A program made the translations under genes and the position numbers. A DNA stretch of 64,000 nucleotides from Spirosoma agri (GTDB lineage Bacteria; Bacteroidota; Bacteroidia; Cytophagales; Spirosomataceae), in the NCBI RefSeq assembly GCF_010747415.1, contig NZ_JAAGNZ010000001.1, positions 1,984,001-2,048,000 on the forward strand, read 5' to 3'. Below the pieces are notes generated by a model. It saw nothing but the letters and a program-made list of their open reading frames with translations, was not told where the DNA came from and ran no database searches. Positions 1-8,128 of the stretch are shown one piece after another (position 1 is the first letter of the stretch; every line of letters begins with the position of its first letter).

Positions 1-100
1 GTGAAGAACGTCAACAGAAAAAAAAGTCTCATTACATACAGCATTTTTCAGCAAGTAAAGACCCAATTATGAAGAGATTTTGAAGACGTTACACGCGTTG

Positions 101-1360
101 CTACCGTAGGCCAATCTGAAACGAATGTTTTTCCGCTGCGGAATCGTAGGTATACCCTATCGGTAAGCTATACCGATCACAGATCTGCTTCACCAGGGCC
201 AGTCCCAGTCCTGTAGAATCCGGGCGGGCGGGATCTTTTACAAAACGAGTAAACAGCTGGCTTTCCGCAAATGGGAGTGGTCTCCCCGTATTACTGATAA
301 TGAGTGCGTTCGATAATAAGTCAATGGTGATACTACCGCCGGGAAGGCCATGCCGAACCGCATTTTTCAACAGGTTCGTCAATAAAACACCGGCTAGCTG
401 GCGGTTCATCCGCTGGTATACGTTCGGAGCGATCGATGCGCTGAACTGCATTTGTTTATGCTCGAAAAACGGTCTGTATTCATCGGTATATTGACATACC
501 AATGCACTCAAATCCAGCAGATCAGCACCGGAAAACTGATCATTTTCGACCTGCGTAAGCAGCAGCAGCGATCGGTTCATTTGGCTCAATCGGCTAAGTG
601 CGTCGGTAGCACGTTGTAAATGAGCATGATCCGTTTCGGTCAATTGCTCCGATTGCATCAGTAACTCCAGCTCCGCCGAGGCAACGGCCAGTGGCGTTTG
701 TAATTCATGCGACGCATTTTCCGTGAATTGCTTTTGCAATGAAAACTGGCGACGTACTTTCTGCGTCAGTTCCCGTAGTGATTGATTGAGCAAGCCAAAC
801 TCACGAATGCGACTTTGCGGAAATCCGGGATCGGTCGGCTGGTCGAGCTGGAAGCTCCCAAGCTGGTCGATGGTTGTGTAGAACGGACGCCATAATCGAC
901 GTGCCAATCCTAAACCAACACCAACTGACAGAGCCATCAGGATCAGGAAGCCAATGATAACGCCAAGTGACATTTCACGGGATAACTCGTTGAACTCGTG
1001 GTAAGGTAACCGAACCGTGATCTGGTACATTTGCCCGTTAACCAACGTCGTTGTGCTGAGTTGTCGAATGGGTTCGGGCCTGTTATTGGTCAATGAGTCC
1101 GCCAGCATAATGTCGGTAAACTCAGGCTGTTTAGCTGCCAATACGCGCTCGATATGAGGATTGTCGTCCCAGTTGGATAGAACTGTAACTGGCTGTGTCT
1201 GTAGTCGATGGATGGCTTGTTCAGCCTGGCTCGTCAGAATTTCATCGACTTCATACCGGATTTTTCGATGGATAAGCGTATAAAAGCCAACAGCTCCTGC
1301 CAGCGCAATGATAAACGCCGTAAGCAGCAGATAACGAGCCGTTTGACTAAGCAGACTCAT
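101..1360 (-). CDS. Sensor histidine kinase of a two-component system
   Basis: Membrane sensor kinase of about 419 residues that should phosphorylate the response regulator encoded just upstream. Two membrane segments (about residues 9-30 and 132-155) bracket a periplasmic sensor region of roughly 100 residues. A HAMP-like linker follows, then the HisKA H-box with phospho-acceptor H218 (ASHELQTPLA), an N-box (LLTNLLKNAVRHG) and a G-box (DSTGLGLALVKQ). I start it at ATG 1360, whose ATGA overlaps the stop of the regulator; a longer reading frame to 1420 would lie inside the regulator. The 4-bp overlap implies translational coupling. The sensed signal cannot be told from sequence. Confidence 0.93.
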   Translation of the reverse strand: MSLLSQTARYLLLTAFIIALAGAVGFYTLIHRKIRYEVDEILTSQAEQAIHRLQTQPVTVLSNWDDNPHIERVLAAKQPEFTDIMLADSLTNNRPEPIRQLSTTTLVNGQMYQITVRLPYHEFNELSREMSLGVIIGFLILMALSVGVGLGLARRLWRPFYTTIDQLGSFQLDQPTDPGFPQSRIREFGLLNQSLRELTQKVRRQFSLQKQFTENASHELQTPLAVASAELELLMQSEQLTETDHAHLQRATDALSRLSQMNRSLLLLTQVENDQFSGADLLDLSALVCQYTDEYRPFFEHKQMQFSASIAPNVYQRMNRQLAGVLLTNLLKNAVRHGLPGGSITIDLLSNALIISNTGRPLPFAESQLFTRFVKDPARPDSTGLGLALVKQICDRYSLPIGYTYDSAAEKHSFQIGLR

Positions 1361-2040
1361 GGTGTTCGGGTCGAGAAAATATAGCCCGCCCCGTAGCGCG
1401 TCTGGATGTAGTCGGGGCAACTTGCTGCCATAAGCTTCCGACGCAGGTTTTTGACGTGCGTATAAAGAAACTCATGCGAATCGGCGGCATCCATGGCATC
1501 ACCCCAAACGTGTTCCGCAATCGCTGACTTCGACAGAAGACGCTCCGCGTTCGTGATCAGAAACAAGAGTAGTTCATACTCCTTCCCGGTCAGTTTAATG
1601 TCTCTGCCCCGTACGCTCACCCGCTGCTGATCGGGCCAGAGCGTGAGTTCTCCTGCCTGCACCGTTGCCTGACCGCCAAACAACCGCCTACGCAAAACCG
1701 ACCGGAGTCGGGCATTGAGCTCGGACAGATGAAATGGCTTGGTCAGGTAATCGTCAGCGCCTGCGTCGAGGCCCGTCAACTTGTCGGATAGCGCATCTTT
1801 GGCCGTTACGACGATAATTCCAGCTGTAGACTGCTGGTTTTTCAGCGCACGAACCAGATCCAGGCCGTTACCATCGGGCAACATCAAATCGACCACAATA
1901 CAATCGTAATCGTAGTCATGTGCCTTGGTAGCCCCCTGACGGAAAGTCTGTGCCGTCGTAACGGTATAACCTTCACCCTCAAGATAGTGACGAACAGCTG
2001 TTTGCAGGCCTGGTTCATCTTCGATCAAAAGAATCTTCAT
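1357..2040 (-). CDS. OmpR/PhoB-family response regulator
   Basis: A 227-residue DNA-binding response regulator. The receiver domain (about 1-115) has the acidic pair E7/D8, phospho-acceptor D51 (VVDLMLPDGNG) and conserved K101 (DYLTKPF). The C-terminal winged-helix effector domain (about 130-225) ends in the usual YIQTRYGAGYIF hairpin. It is first in a two-gene operon with the histidine kinase. An inverted repeat lies upstream at 2047-2112 and may be its own control site. Target genes are unknown. Confidence 0.95.
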   Translation of the reverse strand: MKILLIEDEPGLQTAVRHYLEGEGYTVTTAQTFRQGATKAHDYDYDCIVVDLMLPDGNGLDLVRALKNQQSTAGIIVVTAKDALSDKLTGLDAGADDYLTKPFHLSELNARLRSVLRRRLFGGQATVQAGELTLWPDQQRVSVRGRDIKLTGKEYELLLFLITNAERLLSKSAIAEHVWGDAMDAADSHEFLYTHVKNLRRKLMAASCPDYIQTRYGAGYIFSTRTP

Positions 2041-2046
2041 AAAGTT

Positions 2047-2112
2047 GGCTCAGACAGGCTCAGGCGCTTTGTACTAGTATTAATATACAGACAGCCGGAG
2101 TCTGTCTGAGCC
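2047..2112. repeat. Inverted repeat upstream of the two-component operon
   Basis: GGCTCAGACAG at 2047-2057 is matched by its exact reverse complement at 2102-2112, with a 44-bp spacer. A further GGCTCAG lies at 2058-2064 next to the left arm. It sits in the short gap between the aldo/keto reductase stop and the regulator start. It could be an operator for the regulator or a weak 3'-end structure of the upstream gene; sequence alone does not decide. Confidence 0.45.
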
Positions 2113-2118
2113 GATACG

Positions 2119-3090
2119 TTACTGGCTCCACTCGGTTGGAGTCCGATCCCAGCGATGGCCTTTCAGCTCGTGCAGCACTTCCGGCGACAGACCACTACCG
2201 TCACTAACCGCCGTATTCGCTTCTACATTGCGCAACTGGCGCATACCGGGAATGGTCGTATGAACGTCAGGATTGCTCAGGATAAAACGCAGTGCCATTT
2301 CGGGCATCGTCATGCCAGCCGGAATCAATGGACGCAACGCATCGGCGTGGTCTACGCTGCTGTTGAGGTTTTCGGGCACAAAGTACGTTGACCGCCAGTC
2401 GTTTGCCGGAAATGTGGTCTCCTTGGTGAACGTGCCGGTCAGGGTGCCTTCATCGAAGGGTACGCGGGCAATTACGCCCAGGTTCAGTTTTTTACAGAGC
2501 GGGAACAGGTTATCTTCAGGGTTCTGGTCGAAAATATTGTAGATCACCTGTACCGCATCGATCAGGCCGGTTTGCAACGTGTTTAAGCAGTTGTCTGGCT
2601 CCCAGCGGTTTACTGAAATGCCCCACGCCCGGACCTTACCGTCCTGGGTGAGTTTCGTTATGGCTTCCTGCCAGTCGTCACGCTCCGCCCAGGCGTCTTC
2701 CCAGACGTGGAACTGCATCAGATCGATCGTATCGACGCCGAGGTTCTGCAAGCTTTTCTCCGTGTATTCAACAATGTAATCTGCCGGAAAAACGTCATCC
2801 AGTTTGAAGTCTGATTTAGAGGGCCAGATGCGGTTTTTTGGTGGAATTTTAGTGGCCGCATACAGTGTTTTTGCCGAATTTCGCTTTAGCAGATCACCCA
2901 GAATCTGTTCACTCAATCCGGAGCCATACCCCCACGCCGTATCGAAAAAATTGCAGCCACGCTCAACGGCGACGTCGAGGGCTTTTTCGATTTGTGAACG
3001 TTCGGAGCCGGTCCAGTCGGCAAGACCCCACATGCCGTAACCAATTTCAGAAATTTCCCAGCCAGTACGGCCGAATGTACGATAATTCAT
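2119..3090 (-). CDS. Aldo/keto reductase
   Basis: A 323-residue cytosolic TIM-barrel oxidoreductase that should use NAD(P)H to reduce an aldehyde or ketone, or the reverse. The catalytic tetrad can be placed: Asp in FFDTAWGYG, Tyr in the same segment, Lys in AATKIPP and His in LMQFHVWED. The N-terminal FGRTGWEISEIGYGMWGL is typical of the YajO/IolS-like branch of the superfamily. The length is normal. The physiological substrate is not predictable. It is transcribed toward the two-component operon but separated from it by the inverted repeat at 2047-2112. Confidence 0.93.
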   Translation of the reverse strand: MNYRTFGRTGWEISEIGYGMWGLADWTGSERSQIEKALDVAVERGCNFFDTAWGYGSGLSEQILGDLLKRNSAKTLYAATKIPPKNRIWPSKSDFKLDDVFPADYIVEYTEKSLQNLGVDTIDLMQFHVWEDAWAERDDWQEAITKLTQDGKVRAWGISVNRWEPDNCLNTLQTGLIDAVQVIYNIFDQNPEDNLFPLCKKLNLGVIARVPFDEGTLTGTFTKETTFPANDWRSTYFVPENLNSSVDHADALRPLIPAGMTMPEMALRFILSNPDVHTTIPGMRQLRNVEANTAVSDGSGLSPEVLHELKGHRWDRTPTEWSQ

Positions 3091-3531
3091 TTGTCAGGGT
3101 TTACGTTAGAAACGGAGACGCAAAGAACACGGAGATTTTTGACTAAACCCAACGTGATGCATGCCCTCGCTACGAAAAGAACTCGATTTAGTCCGTAAGG
3201 TTACCATTGATTTTCCGGTGGACGCCGTCTTGTACGCGTTCAACGTTAAAATTGATCCGAGGTCCCAATTTCAGGTGTGCCGTTCGGAGATAGGTCAGCA
3301 GCTGTAAGTGGTCGAATAGGATTAACGCGTGCACTGGCCCAAGCTTGCAGTATACCTCGATGCAGCGGCCTATTGTCTGGCGGCTTAGTGTATTACAAAA
3401 TTCTTAGTTCACAGTTATGACGGTTTGGCGTAGTTTCACATAAAAATTCCCACGCGCAAAGAACACAGAGTTTTTTAGGTTAATTATCTCTGTGTTCTTT
3501 GTGTGTGGGAAAATAAAATGGAAATAAGCGT
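3091..3531. other. Intergenic region, 441 bp, with repeats
   Basis: No convincing gene. It holds a 16-bp direct repeat (3119-3134 and 3455-3470, one mismatch), a strong inverted repeat (3447-3511), and an ATG-less open frame on the minus strand (3188-3403, 71 sense codons). It may be the footprint of decayed or mobile DNA between two divergent genes. Confidence 0.5.
3447..3511. repeat. Imperfect inverted repeat (REP-like hairpin)
   Basis: The 24-nt arms at 3447-3470 and 3488-3511 match as reverse complements at 22 of 24 positions around a 17-nt loop. The arm core (CGCAAAGAACACAGAG) recurs with one mismatch at 3119-3134. The hairpin ends 20 bp before the start of the monooxygenase gene. It resembles a short dispersed repeat more than a terminator, because no coding strand ends into it closely. 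Confidence 0.7.
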
Positions 3532-3843
3532 ATGCTTGTTCGTATTGTACGCATGACATTTCAGGAAGATAAACTGGCTGACTTTCAGGCTATCTTCGAT
3601 GCGTCAAAACACCTGATTCGGGCGTTTCCCGGAAATCGGTATCTTCAGCTTTTGCGCGATCCGGACAACCCGGCTGTGCGCATGACTTATAGCCTGTGGG
3701 ATTCGGCGGAAGCACTCGAAAACTACCGGCATAGTGAGCTGTTCCGCACAACATGGGCTGCTACAAAAGTTCTGTTTACCGAACGAGCCGTTGCTTTTTC
3801 CGGCGAAAATCTGGAAACCGTACCGAGAATCGACATCGCCTGA
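3532..3843 (+). CDS. Antibiotic biosynthesis monooxygenase (ABM)-fold protein
   Basis: A 103-residue small cytosolic protein of the dimeric alpha/beta-barrel (ABM, YgiN-like) fold. Family features are the N-terminal strand MLVRIVRMTF, the acidic helix with DFQAIFDASKHLIRAFPG, and YSLWDSAEALENYRHSELFRTTWAATK, in which Trp and the His/Ser region line the putative pocket. Relatives act as quinol or polyketide monooxygenases, or have no known substrate. It stands alone between a repeat-rich intergenic region and a convergent lipoprotein gene. Confidence 0.8.
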   Translation: MLVRIVRMTFQEDKLADFQAIFDASKHLIRAFPGNRYLQLLRDPDNPAVRMTYSLWDSAEALENYRHSELFRTTWAATKVLFTERAVAFSGENLETVPRIDIA

Positions 3844-3862
3844 GGCAACGGTCCATGAATGC

Positions 3863-4396
3863 TTACTTCGACCAAGCGGGCGCGGGTGTAGTTGAATCGA
3901 AAAGCTCGTCGATGTAGTAAGCCCGTCGCGACCGTTTGTCGCAAACGTCGTCCCCAATCGGATACCGACAGGTCGCATAAACCGCCACATCATCCGGATT
4001 CATCAGGCTTGTGTAGGCATGGTTTGAGAACCGGCTTGACTGATGCGCCCGACCGAGCAGGCAATGGCCCAGTTCATGAAACACCAGGCATTCGCGTTCG
4101 TTGGTGCTCGCTTTAGCCCAGCAAAAGTCATCCGGATTGATCGTAATGCGTGGCGTCTGACCAGCCTGTGCAAGGCAGGTTCCACACACGTCCTCGCTTT
4201 GTTGACTAGTTCCGAATGTTACGATCAGATTATCAATCGCCAGTGGGTTATTGCGTTTCTTGAGTTCATCCCGGAAGGATTGGATGTACGGCTCAACGTC
4301 AGCCGGAACAGCGTAGGTTGTAGCAGCTGGTTCCGTACGCTGACACCCGGTTAACAGCGTAAGAAAAAACAGAAGTAATCGTGTCCCTGGGCGCAT
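3863..4396 (-). CDS. Putative zinc-metalloprotease-like lipoprotein
   Basis: A 177-residue lipoprotein: the signal peptide ends in a lipobox (LLTGC, lipidated Cys near residue 18). The mature part has a zinc-site signature, HELGHCLLGRAH, followed about 20 residues later by SLMNPD, which looks like a metzincin Met-turn. The third His is one residue further out than in the classical HExxHxxGxxH motif. Four further Cys (including CGTCLAQ) could form disulfides in the envelope. Protease activity is inferred from the motif; no substrate is evident. It overlaps no neighbour and converges on the upstream monooxygenase-fold gene. Confidence 0.75.
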   Translation of the reverse strand: MRPGTRLLLFFLTLLTGCQRTEPAATTYAVPADVEPYIQSFRDELKKRNNPLAIDNLIVTFGTSQQSEDVCGTCLAQAGQTPRITINPDDFCWAKASTNERECLVFHELGHCLLGRAHQSSRFSNHAYTSLMNPDDVAVYATCRYPIGDDVCDKRSRRAYYIDELFDSTTPAPAWSK

Positions 4397-4435
4397 CGGT
4401 AGTTCGATTAACCAATGAATCTACACTATCAATAG

Positions 4436-5674
4436 TCAATTGCTCATTCTTCTGAGTTCCTGGTTCGCCAGCCAGGCTACTACAGCCAGGCAAGCGCCAA
4501 ACCAGGCAAAGGGTAATCGTAGATCAAGCAGCGATAAAGCGCCGAATACCAGTGTGGTTGTAAAGCTGGCCAGTCCCTGCAACGCCTGATTGATCCCAAA
4601 CACTTCGCCCCGGTCTTCGTCGGTAGTACGCTGGGCCATCAAGCCTTCGATCAATCCCTGAATCAACGACAGCGTCAGGCAATCAATGGTGATCAGGATG
4701 TATAGCCAGACCATTGATGTACCAACCAGTCCATAGCTGCCTAACACGGGCGTTCCTACCAGAGCCAGCCAGAAAATGGCGCGTTGCTGGTTGATTCGAT
4801 CGGCAATGTACGTATAGAAAACGTAACTGATAACAACGCTTAGCGCACCGAAATACATAAAAAAGTAAGACAGGTCTTTGGCGTCCATTTGCAGCTTGCC
4901 AAAACTCGCAAATACCACGAAATAGTTGTAATAGCCAACGCTGAACGTTAAGGCTAACTGCATAATGACCAGTTGCTTCAGCCCGACATGTTGTTTGTCT
5001 TTACTTGTCAGCCGACCCCAGAGTCGTTGCGCATTGAGGGATTGAATCAGTTCCGTTTTGAGGACCGAACGGGCAACGCCCGGCGGGTTAGGATGCGTCT
5101 CGCGGAGGGTCCAGCTCAGGATCATGTTCAGGCTCGATAACGAAACCGCCATGATCGCAATTACCTTGGCCTGATCGCCCTGCACGACATCGAACGTGGT
5201 GAGCAACAGACCCGATACTGCCGGGCCAATGACAAAGCCAAGCGAAATAATAGCACCTTCGATGCCGAGGTTCTTGAATAACTGATCTTTTGGCGAGATA
5301 TCCGTAATGGCCGAACGAACTGTTGCATACATGCCATTGGTCGTGCCGTCGCTGATGCGGTTGGCGAAGTAAAAACCGACCCGAACGGGCAACAGAAAAC
5401 AGTTGGCCAGGAAGGTACCGATGGCGGAGATGATAAAAATTGGCCGCCGACCATACCCGTCGGAGAGTTTACCGAGTAGGGGAGCCGAGAACAACTGCAT
5501 ACCCAGAAACAAAGCCGTGCCAATCGCCAGCCAAAGCTGTGGACGCTGAAGCCCTTTGACGAACTCGGGCAGAATAGGGCCTACCGCCGAGCCGACAATA
5601 ACGTCGATCAGGATAATGGCGTAAATGTGAGGTAATCGAAAATCGCGGGTTGGTCGCGGATGCGGTTGCGGCAT
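4436..5674 (-). CDS. MFS transporter, TetA-like (DHA1)
   Basis: A 412-residue inner-membrane protein with about 12 hydrophobic segments in two six-helix halves. The first loop carries GKLSDGYGRRPIF, a good match to the MFS motif GxLsDrfGRRp between TM2 and TM3. A central cytoplasmic loop (about 180-220) separates the halves. Such proteins exchange a drug or metabolite for protons. The substrate is unknown, and no regulator gene is adjacent that would mark it as drug-inducible. Confidence 0.9.
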   Translation of the reverse strand: MPQPHPRPTRDFRLPHIYAIILIDVIVGSAVGPILPEFVKGLQRPQLWLAIGTALFLGMQLFSAPLLGKLSDGYGRRPIFIISAIGTFLANCFLLPVRVGFYFANRISDGTTNGMYATVRSAITDISPKDQLFKNLGIEGAIISLGFVIGPAVSGLLLTTFDVVQGDQAKVIAIMAVSLSSLNMILSWTLRETHPNPPGVARSVLKTELIQSLNAQRLWGRLTSKDKQHVGLKQLVIMQLALTFSVGYYNYFVVFASFGKLQMDAKDLSYFFMYFGALSVVISYVFYTYIADRINQQRAIFWLALVGTPVLGSYGLVGTSMVWLYILITIDCLTLSLIQGLIEGLMAQRTTDEDRGEVFGINQALQGLASFTTTLVFGALSLLDLRLPFAWFGACLAVVAWLANQELRRMSN

Positions 5675-5725
5675 GAAGGTAAACGTATGGTGCCACTGGA
5701 AGAATAGGCCCCCAATGCTAAACCG

Positions 5726-6244
5726 CTAAAAAGTCATTCTGTAGAACTGGCACGTAAACGATTTGCCGAACTCCTGCATAGCGCGCTTGTAAGTCGGCTG
5801 AAAACCGTAACGCTCATAAAACTGCATTAGTTTAGGCCGTTTAGCGTCGGTTTCGAGCTGGAGCGTGTGAATATCCTGCTCCAGGCATTTAATCCGGCAA
5901 AAGTCAACGATCGAAGCAAACAGATTTTGGCCGTTGAAGGACCGTCTGATCGCCAATTTGTGAATAAAACCCGAGGTGTTGGCTGGAACATCAGGCCAGT
6001 AAATCGGATCTTCCCACTGTAGAATGAAAACAGCTGCGGGTTCCGGTCCATTGCCCCGGTCGGCATACATAACGTAAAGCTTATCGCGTGTGTAGTCGTC
6101 GATGAGGTTGTCAAGCGTGAGGTCATCAACCGACCAAAGTTCCCGGTCAGTATCGACGAGCCATTGACCGACTTCGCGCAGTATAGCTACTGCCAACGCT
6201 GGCTGGTCATTTCGGTAGGAGAATTGCATGGGTGAATCTATCAC
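5726..6244 (-). CDS. GNAT-family N-acetyltransferase
   Basis: A 172-residue acyl-CoA-dependent acetyltransferase of the GNAT fold. Visible features are the beta4 strand region HKLAIRRSFNGQNLFASIVDF (pyrophosphate-binding segment), QLETDAKRPKLMQFYERYGFQ (motif B) and a C-terminal strand. The GTG at 6244 overlaps the stop of the upstream GH43-like gene (GTGA); an ATG at 6229, five codons in, is an equally good start. The acceptor substrate is not predictable. The overlap suggests co-transcription with the glycosidase-like gene. Confidence 0.85.
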   Translation of the reverse strand: MIDSPMQFSYRNDQPALAVAILREVGQWLVDTDRELWSVDDLTLDNLIDDYTRDKLYVMYADRGNGPEPAAVFILQWEDPIYWPDVPANTSGFIHKLAIRRSFNGQNLFASIVDFCRIKCLEQDIHTLQLETDAKRPKLMQFYERYGFQPTYKRAMQEFGKSFTCQFYRMTF

Positions 6245-8046
6245 TTTTTCCCCAGTCCCGACCCGTCGTCTGTGACTTTACTTAATGGCGATACGCCGTT
6301 TTCGTCGAATGCCTCGATGGCAAAGTAATAGGGTACACCGACATTGAGCGCCCGGAGTTCGAAGGTGCTGGCTTCGTCGTTCCAGAACTGATAATTCTGA
6401 TAGAGTTTATCCGGCGCAATGCCCCAGCGTATGTTGTAGCCAACGGCACCCGGCACTTTGCTCCACGACAGGTCGGCGTTGCGTTGGTCTTTCTGCCGTT
6501 TGGCGGTCAGCGTGGCGGGCGTCGCCGGGACGTTGCCGAACCCGTTGCCGAAGATACGGAACGCGTTGATGGCCAGATGCGGGCCCGCAACATAGACGTG
6601 TTCATACCGAACGTAGCGTGCTCGCGTTGGTTTCGCCAATTCGACATACGCCGAAGCCCGGTCGCGTTTGGGTTCTTTCGTAAGATCGGCGACAATTTCC
6701 CACTTCTTATTGTCCGTTGAGGTTAGGAGTTTGAACTGCGTATACACCGTTGAGTCGGAGTTGTAAATCGTCTGTTTATAGTCAATATAATCGACCTGAA
6801 CCGCCCGAATTTCCCGTTCGGTCCCTAAGTCAGCGGTCAGGGTTTCGCCGGGTTTATTCTGAGCCGCCACCCAGAACGTACGCGGATTTTCGTCGGCCAC
6901 ATTAGCCGCTACCCGCACGGTATCGGTAGGGATGGCTAACGTTGACGAAGCAACGACCGGTTTTTTGTAGTTCAGGAGCATCCAGCCCGTAAACAACGCA
7001 TCGCTGGCCATGCCGTTCTGATCGGGTATTTTCTGCGTGGCGAGGTAATGCGGGAAGTCGCCGAATCGGGTGTTGGCAAACATGTGATCATCTTTATCGA
7101 AACCCGCCGGATGCATAACGATCCGGCGCTCCATGCCCCAGTTGTAGCCGATCCAACTCGTACCCGTATTCCAGTAATTGCCAAAATTGTCCTGAAACGT
7201 GTTCCCATGCCCGCATCCCGTAGCGAAGCCCCCCGGCTTATAGGCAACCGGATTATAAGGCGCATAGTCAAACGGCCCCAGTGGGTCTTTGCCGACGTAC
7301 GTGCCATTGCCGTACACATTGTATTCGGTGCCAGGCGCACCATATTGCAGGTAGTATTTGCCGTTGTGTTTTGTCATCCAGGCTCCCTCCGTGAACGGCT
7401 TGAAGGGGTCCGAGTGATTGTAGCCGAACCGTTCCCAGCCGTGTTGGTAAGGGTCGAGCCAGAGCATTGCTTTATATGCCTGTGCCGGGTTGTTCCCCGC
7501 GTAGGTCAGGTTTCGGCTCTTGTCCAGCTCCGCGCCAAAAATTGGATACACATTCGACGAACCCCAGTACATATACCACTTATCGGTATCGTCGTCATGG
7601 AACAGGGCCGGGTCCCAGGGGCCAATGTCTTTGGGAAGACGGGGAAGCCAGCGGTTATAAAAGGTAAGTTTGCCTTTTTCCGGCTCCGTCGAACTGAAAA
7701 TGGGCCGCTGCTCAAACGTCGATTGGAACAGGTACAGGGTGTCGCGTACCGATAGGGCCGCCGGGGCACACATATCTTCCATCGGCCATTTATCGGGAAC
7801 AATATAACGCCAGTTGATCAGGTCTTTCGAGTGCCACCAGCCACCCTGAATCGTGACGAACAGGTAGTATTCCTTTTTGTGATTGATGATGACCGGGTCT
7901 GCGCCGGAACGGTACGAAATCTTCTCGTTCAGTTGTTCGAAATTGTACCGATAACTGATATCCATCGGGTTACAATACGTTTTCTGCTGAGCAACGGACG
8001 GATAGACGCAGGAAGCGACCAGGAATAAAAAGAGCGTTAATCGCAT
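6241..8046 (-). CDS. Secreted GH43-like beta-propeller with discoidin and FN3 domains
   Basis: About 601 residues. I start at ATG 8046, which gives a clean signal peptide (MRLTLFLFLVASCVYPSVAQ); the frame opens upstream only at a TTG. The first part (about 30-370) looks like a five-bladed propeller of the GH43 type: SGADPVIINHKKEYYLF holds the candidate catalytic-base Asp, GPWDPALF the second conserved Asp, and EGAWMTKHNGKYYLQYG the candidate acid Glu. Then come an F5/8 type C (discoidin) carbohydrate-binding domain (about 385-515) and a fibronectin III module (about 520-600). It probably acts on plant or microbial polysaccharide outside the cell or in the periplasm. Substrate specificity is not determinable. 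Confidence 0.87.
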   Translation of the reverse strand: MRLTLFLFLVASCVYPSVAQQKTYCNPMDISYRYNFEQLNEKISYRSGADPVIINHKKEYYLFVTIQGGWWHSKDLINWRYIVPDKWPMEDMCAPAALSVRDTLYLFQSTFEQRPIFSSTEPEKGKLTFYNRWLPRLPKDIGPWDPALFHDDDTDKWYMYWGSSNVYPIFGAELDKSRNLTYAGNNPAQAYKAMLWLDPYQHGWERFGYNHSDPFKPFTEGAWMTKHNGKYYLQYGAPGTEYNVYGNGTYVGKDPLGPFDYAPYNPVAYKPGGFATGCGHGNTFQDNFGNYWNTGTSWIGYNWGMERRIVMHPAGFDKDDHMFANTRFGDFPHYLATQKIPDQNGMASDALFTGWMLLNYKKPVVASSTLAIPTDTVRVAANVADENPRTFWVAAQNKPGETLTADLGTEREIRAVQVDYIDYKQTIYNSDSTVYTQFKLLTSTDNKKWEIVADLTKEPKRDRASAYVELAKPTRARYVRYEHVYVAGPHLAINAFRIFGNGFGNVPATPATLTAKRQKDQRNADLSWSKVPGAVGYNIRWGIAPDKLYQNYQFWNDEASTFELRALNVGVPYYFAIEAFDENGVSPLSKVTDDGSGLGKK

Positions 8047-8128
8047 GGAGCCGAAGTCATTATTCGGCAATAAAGATAAATTATTGGTAGTAAAATTTAA
8101 TTTATGAATTGAGCCGTCCCATCAAAGA

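Noticed and set aside
7048..7755. Long plus-strand reading frame of 235 codons
   Set aside because: It lies fully inside the GH43-like gene on the other strand, which has a clear signal peptide and domains; it is a shadow frame.
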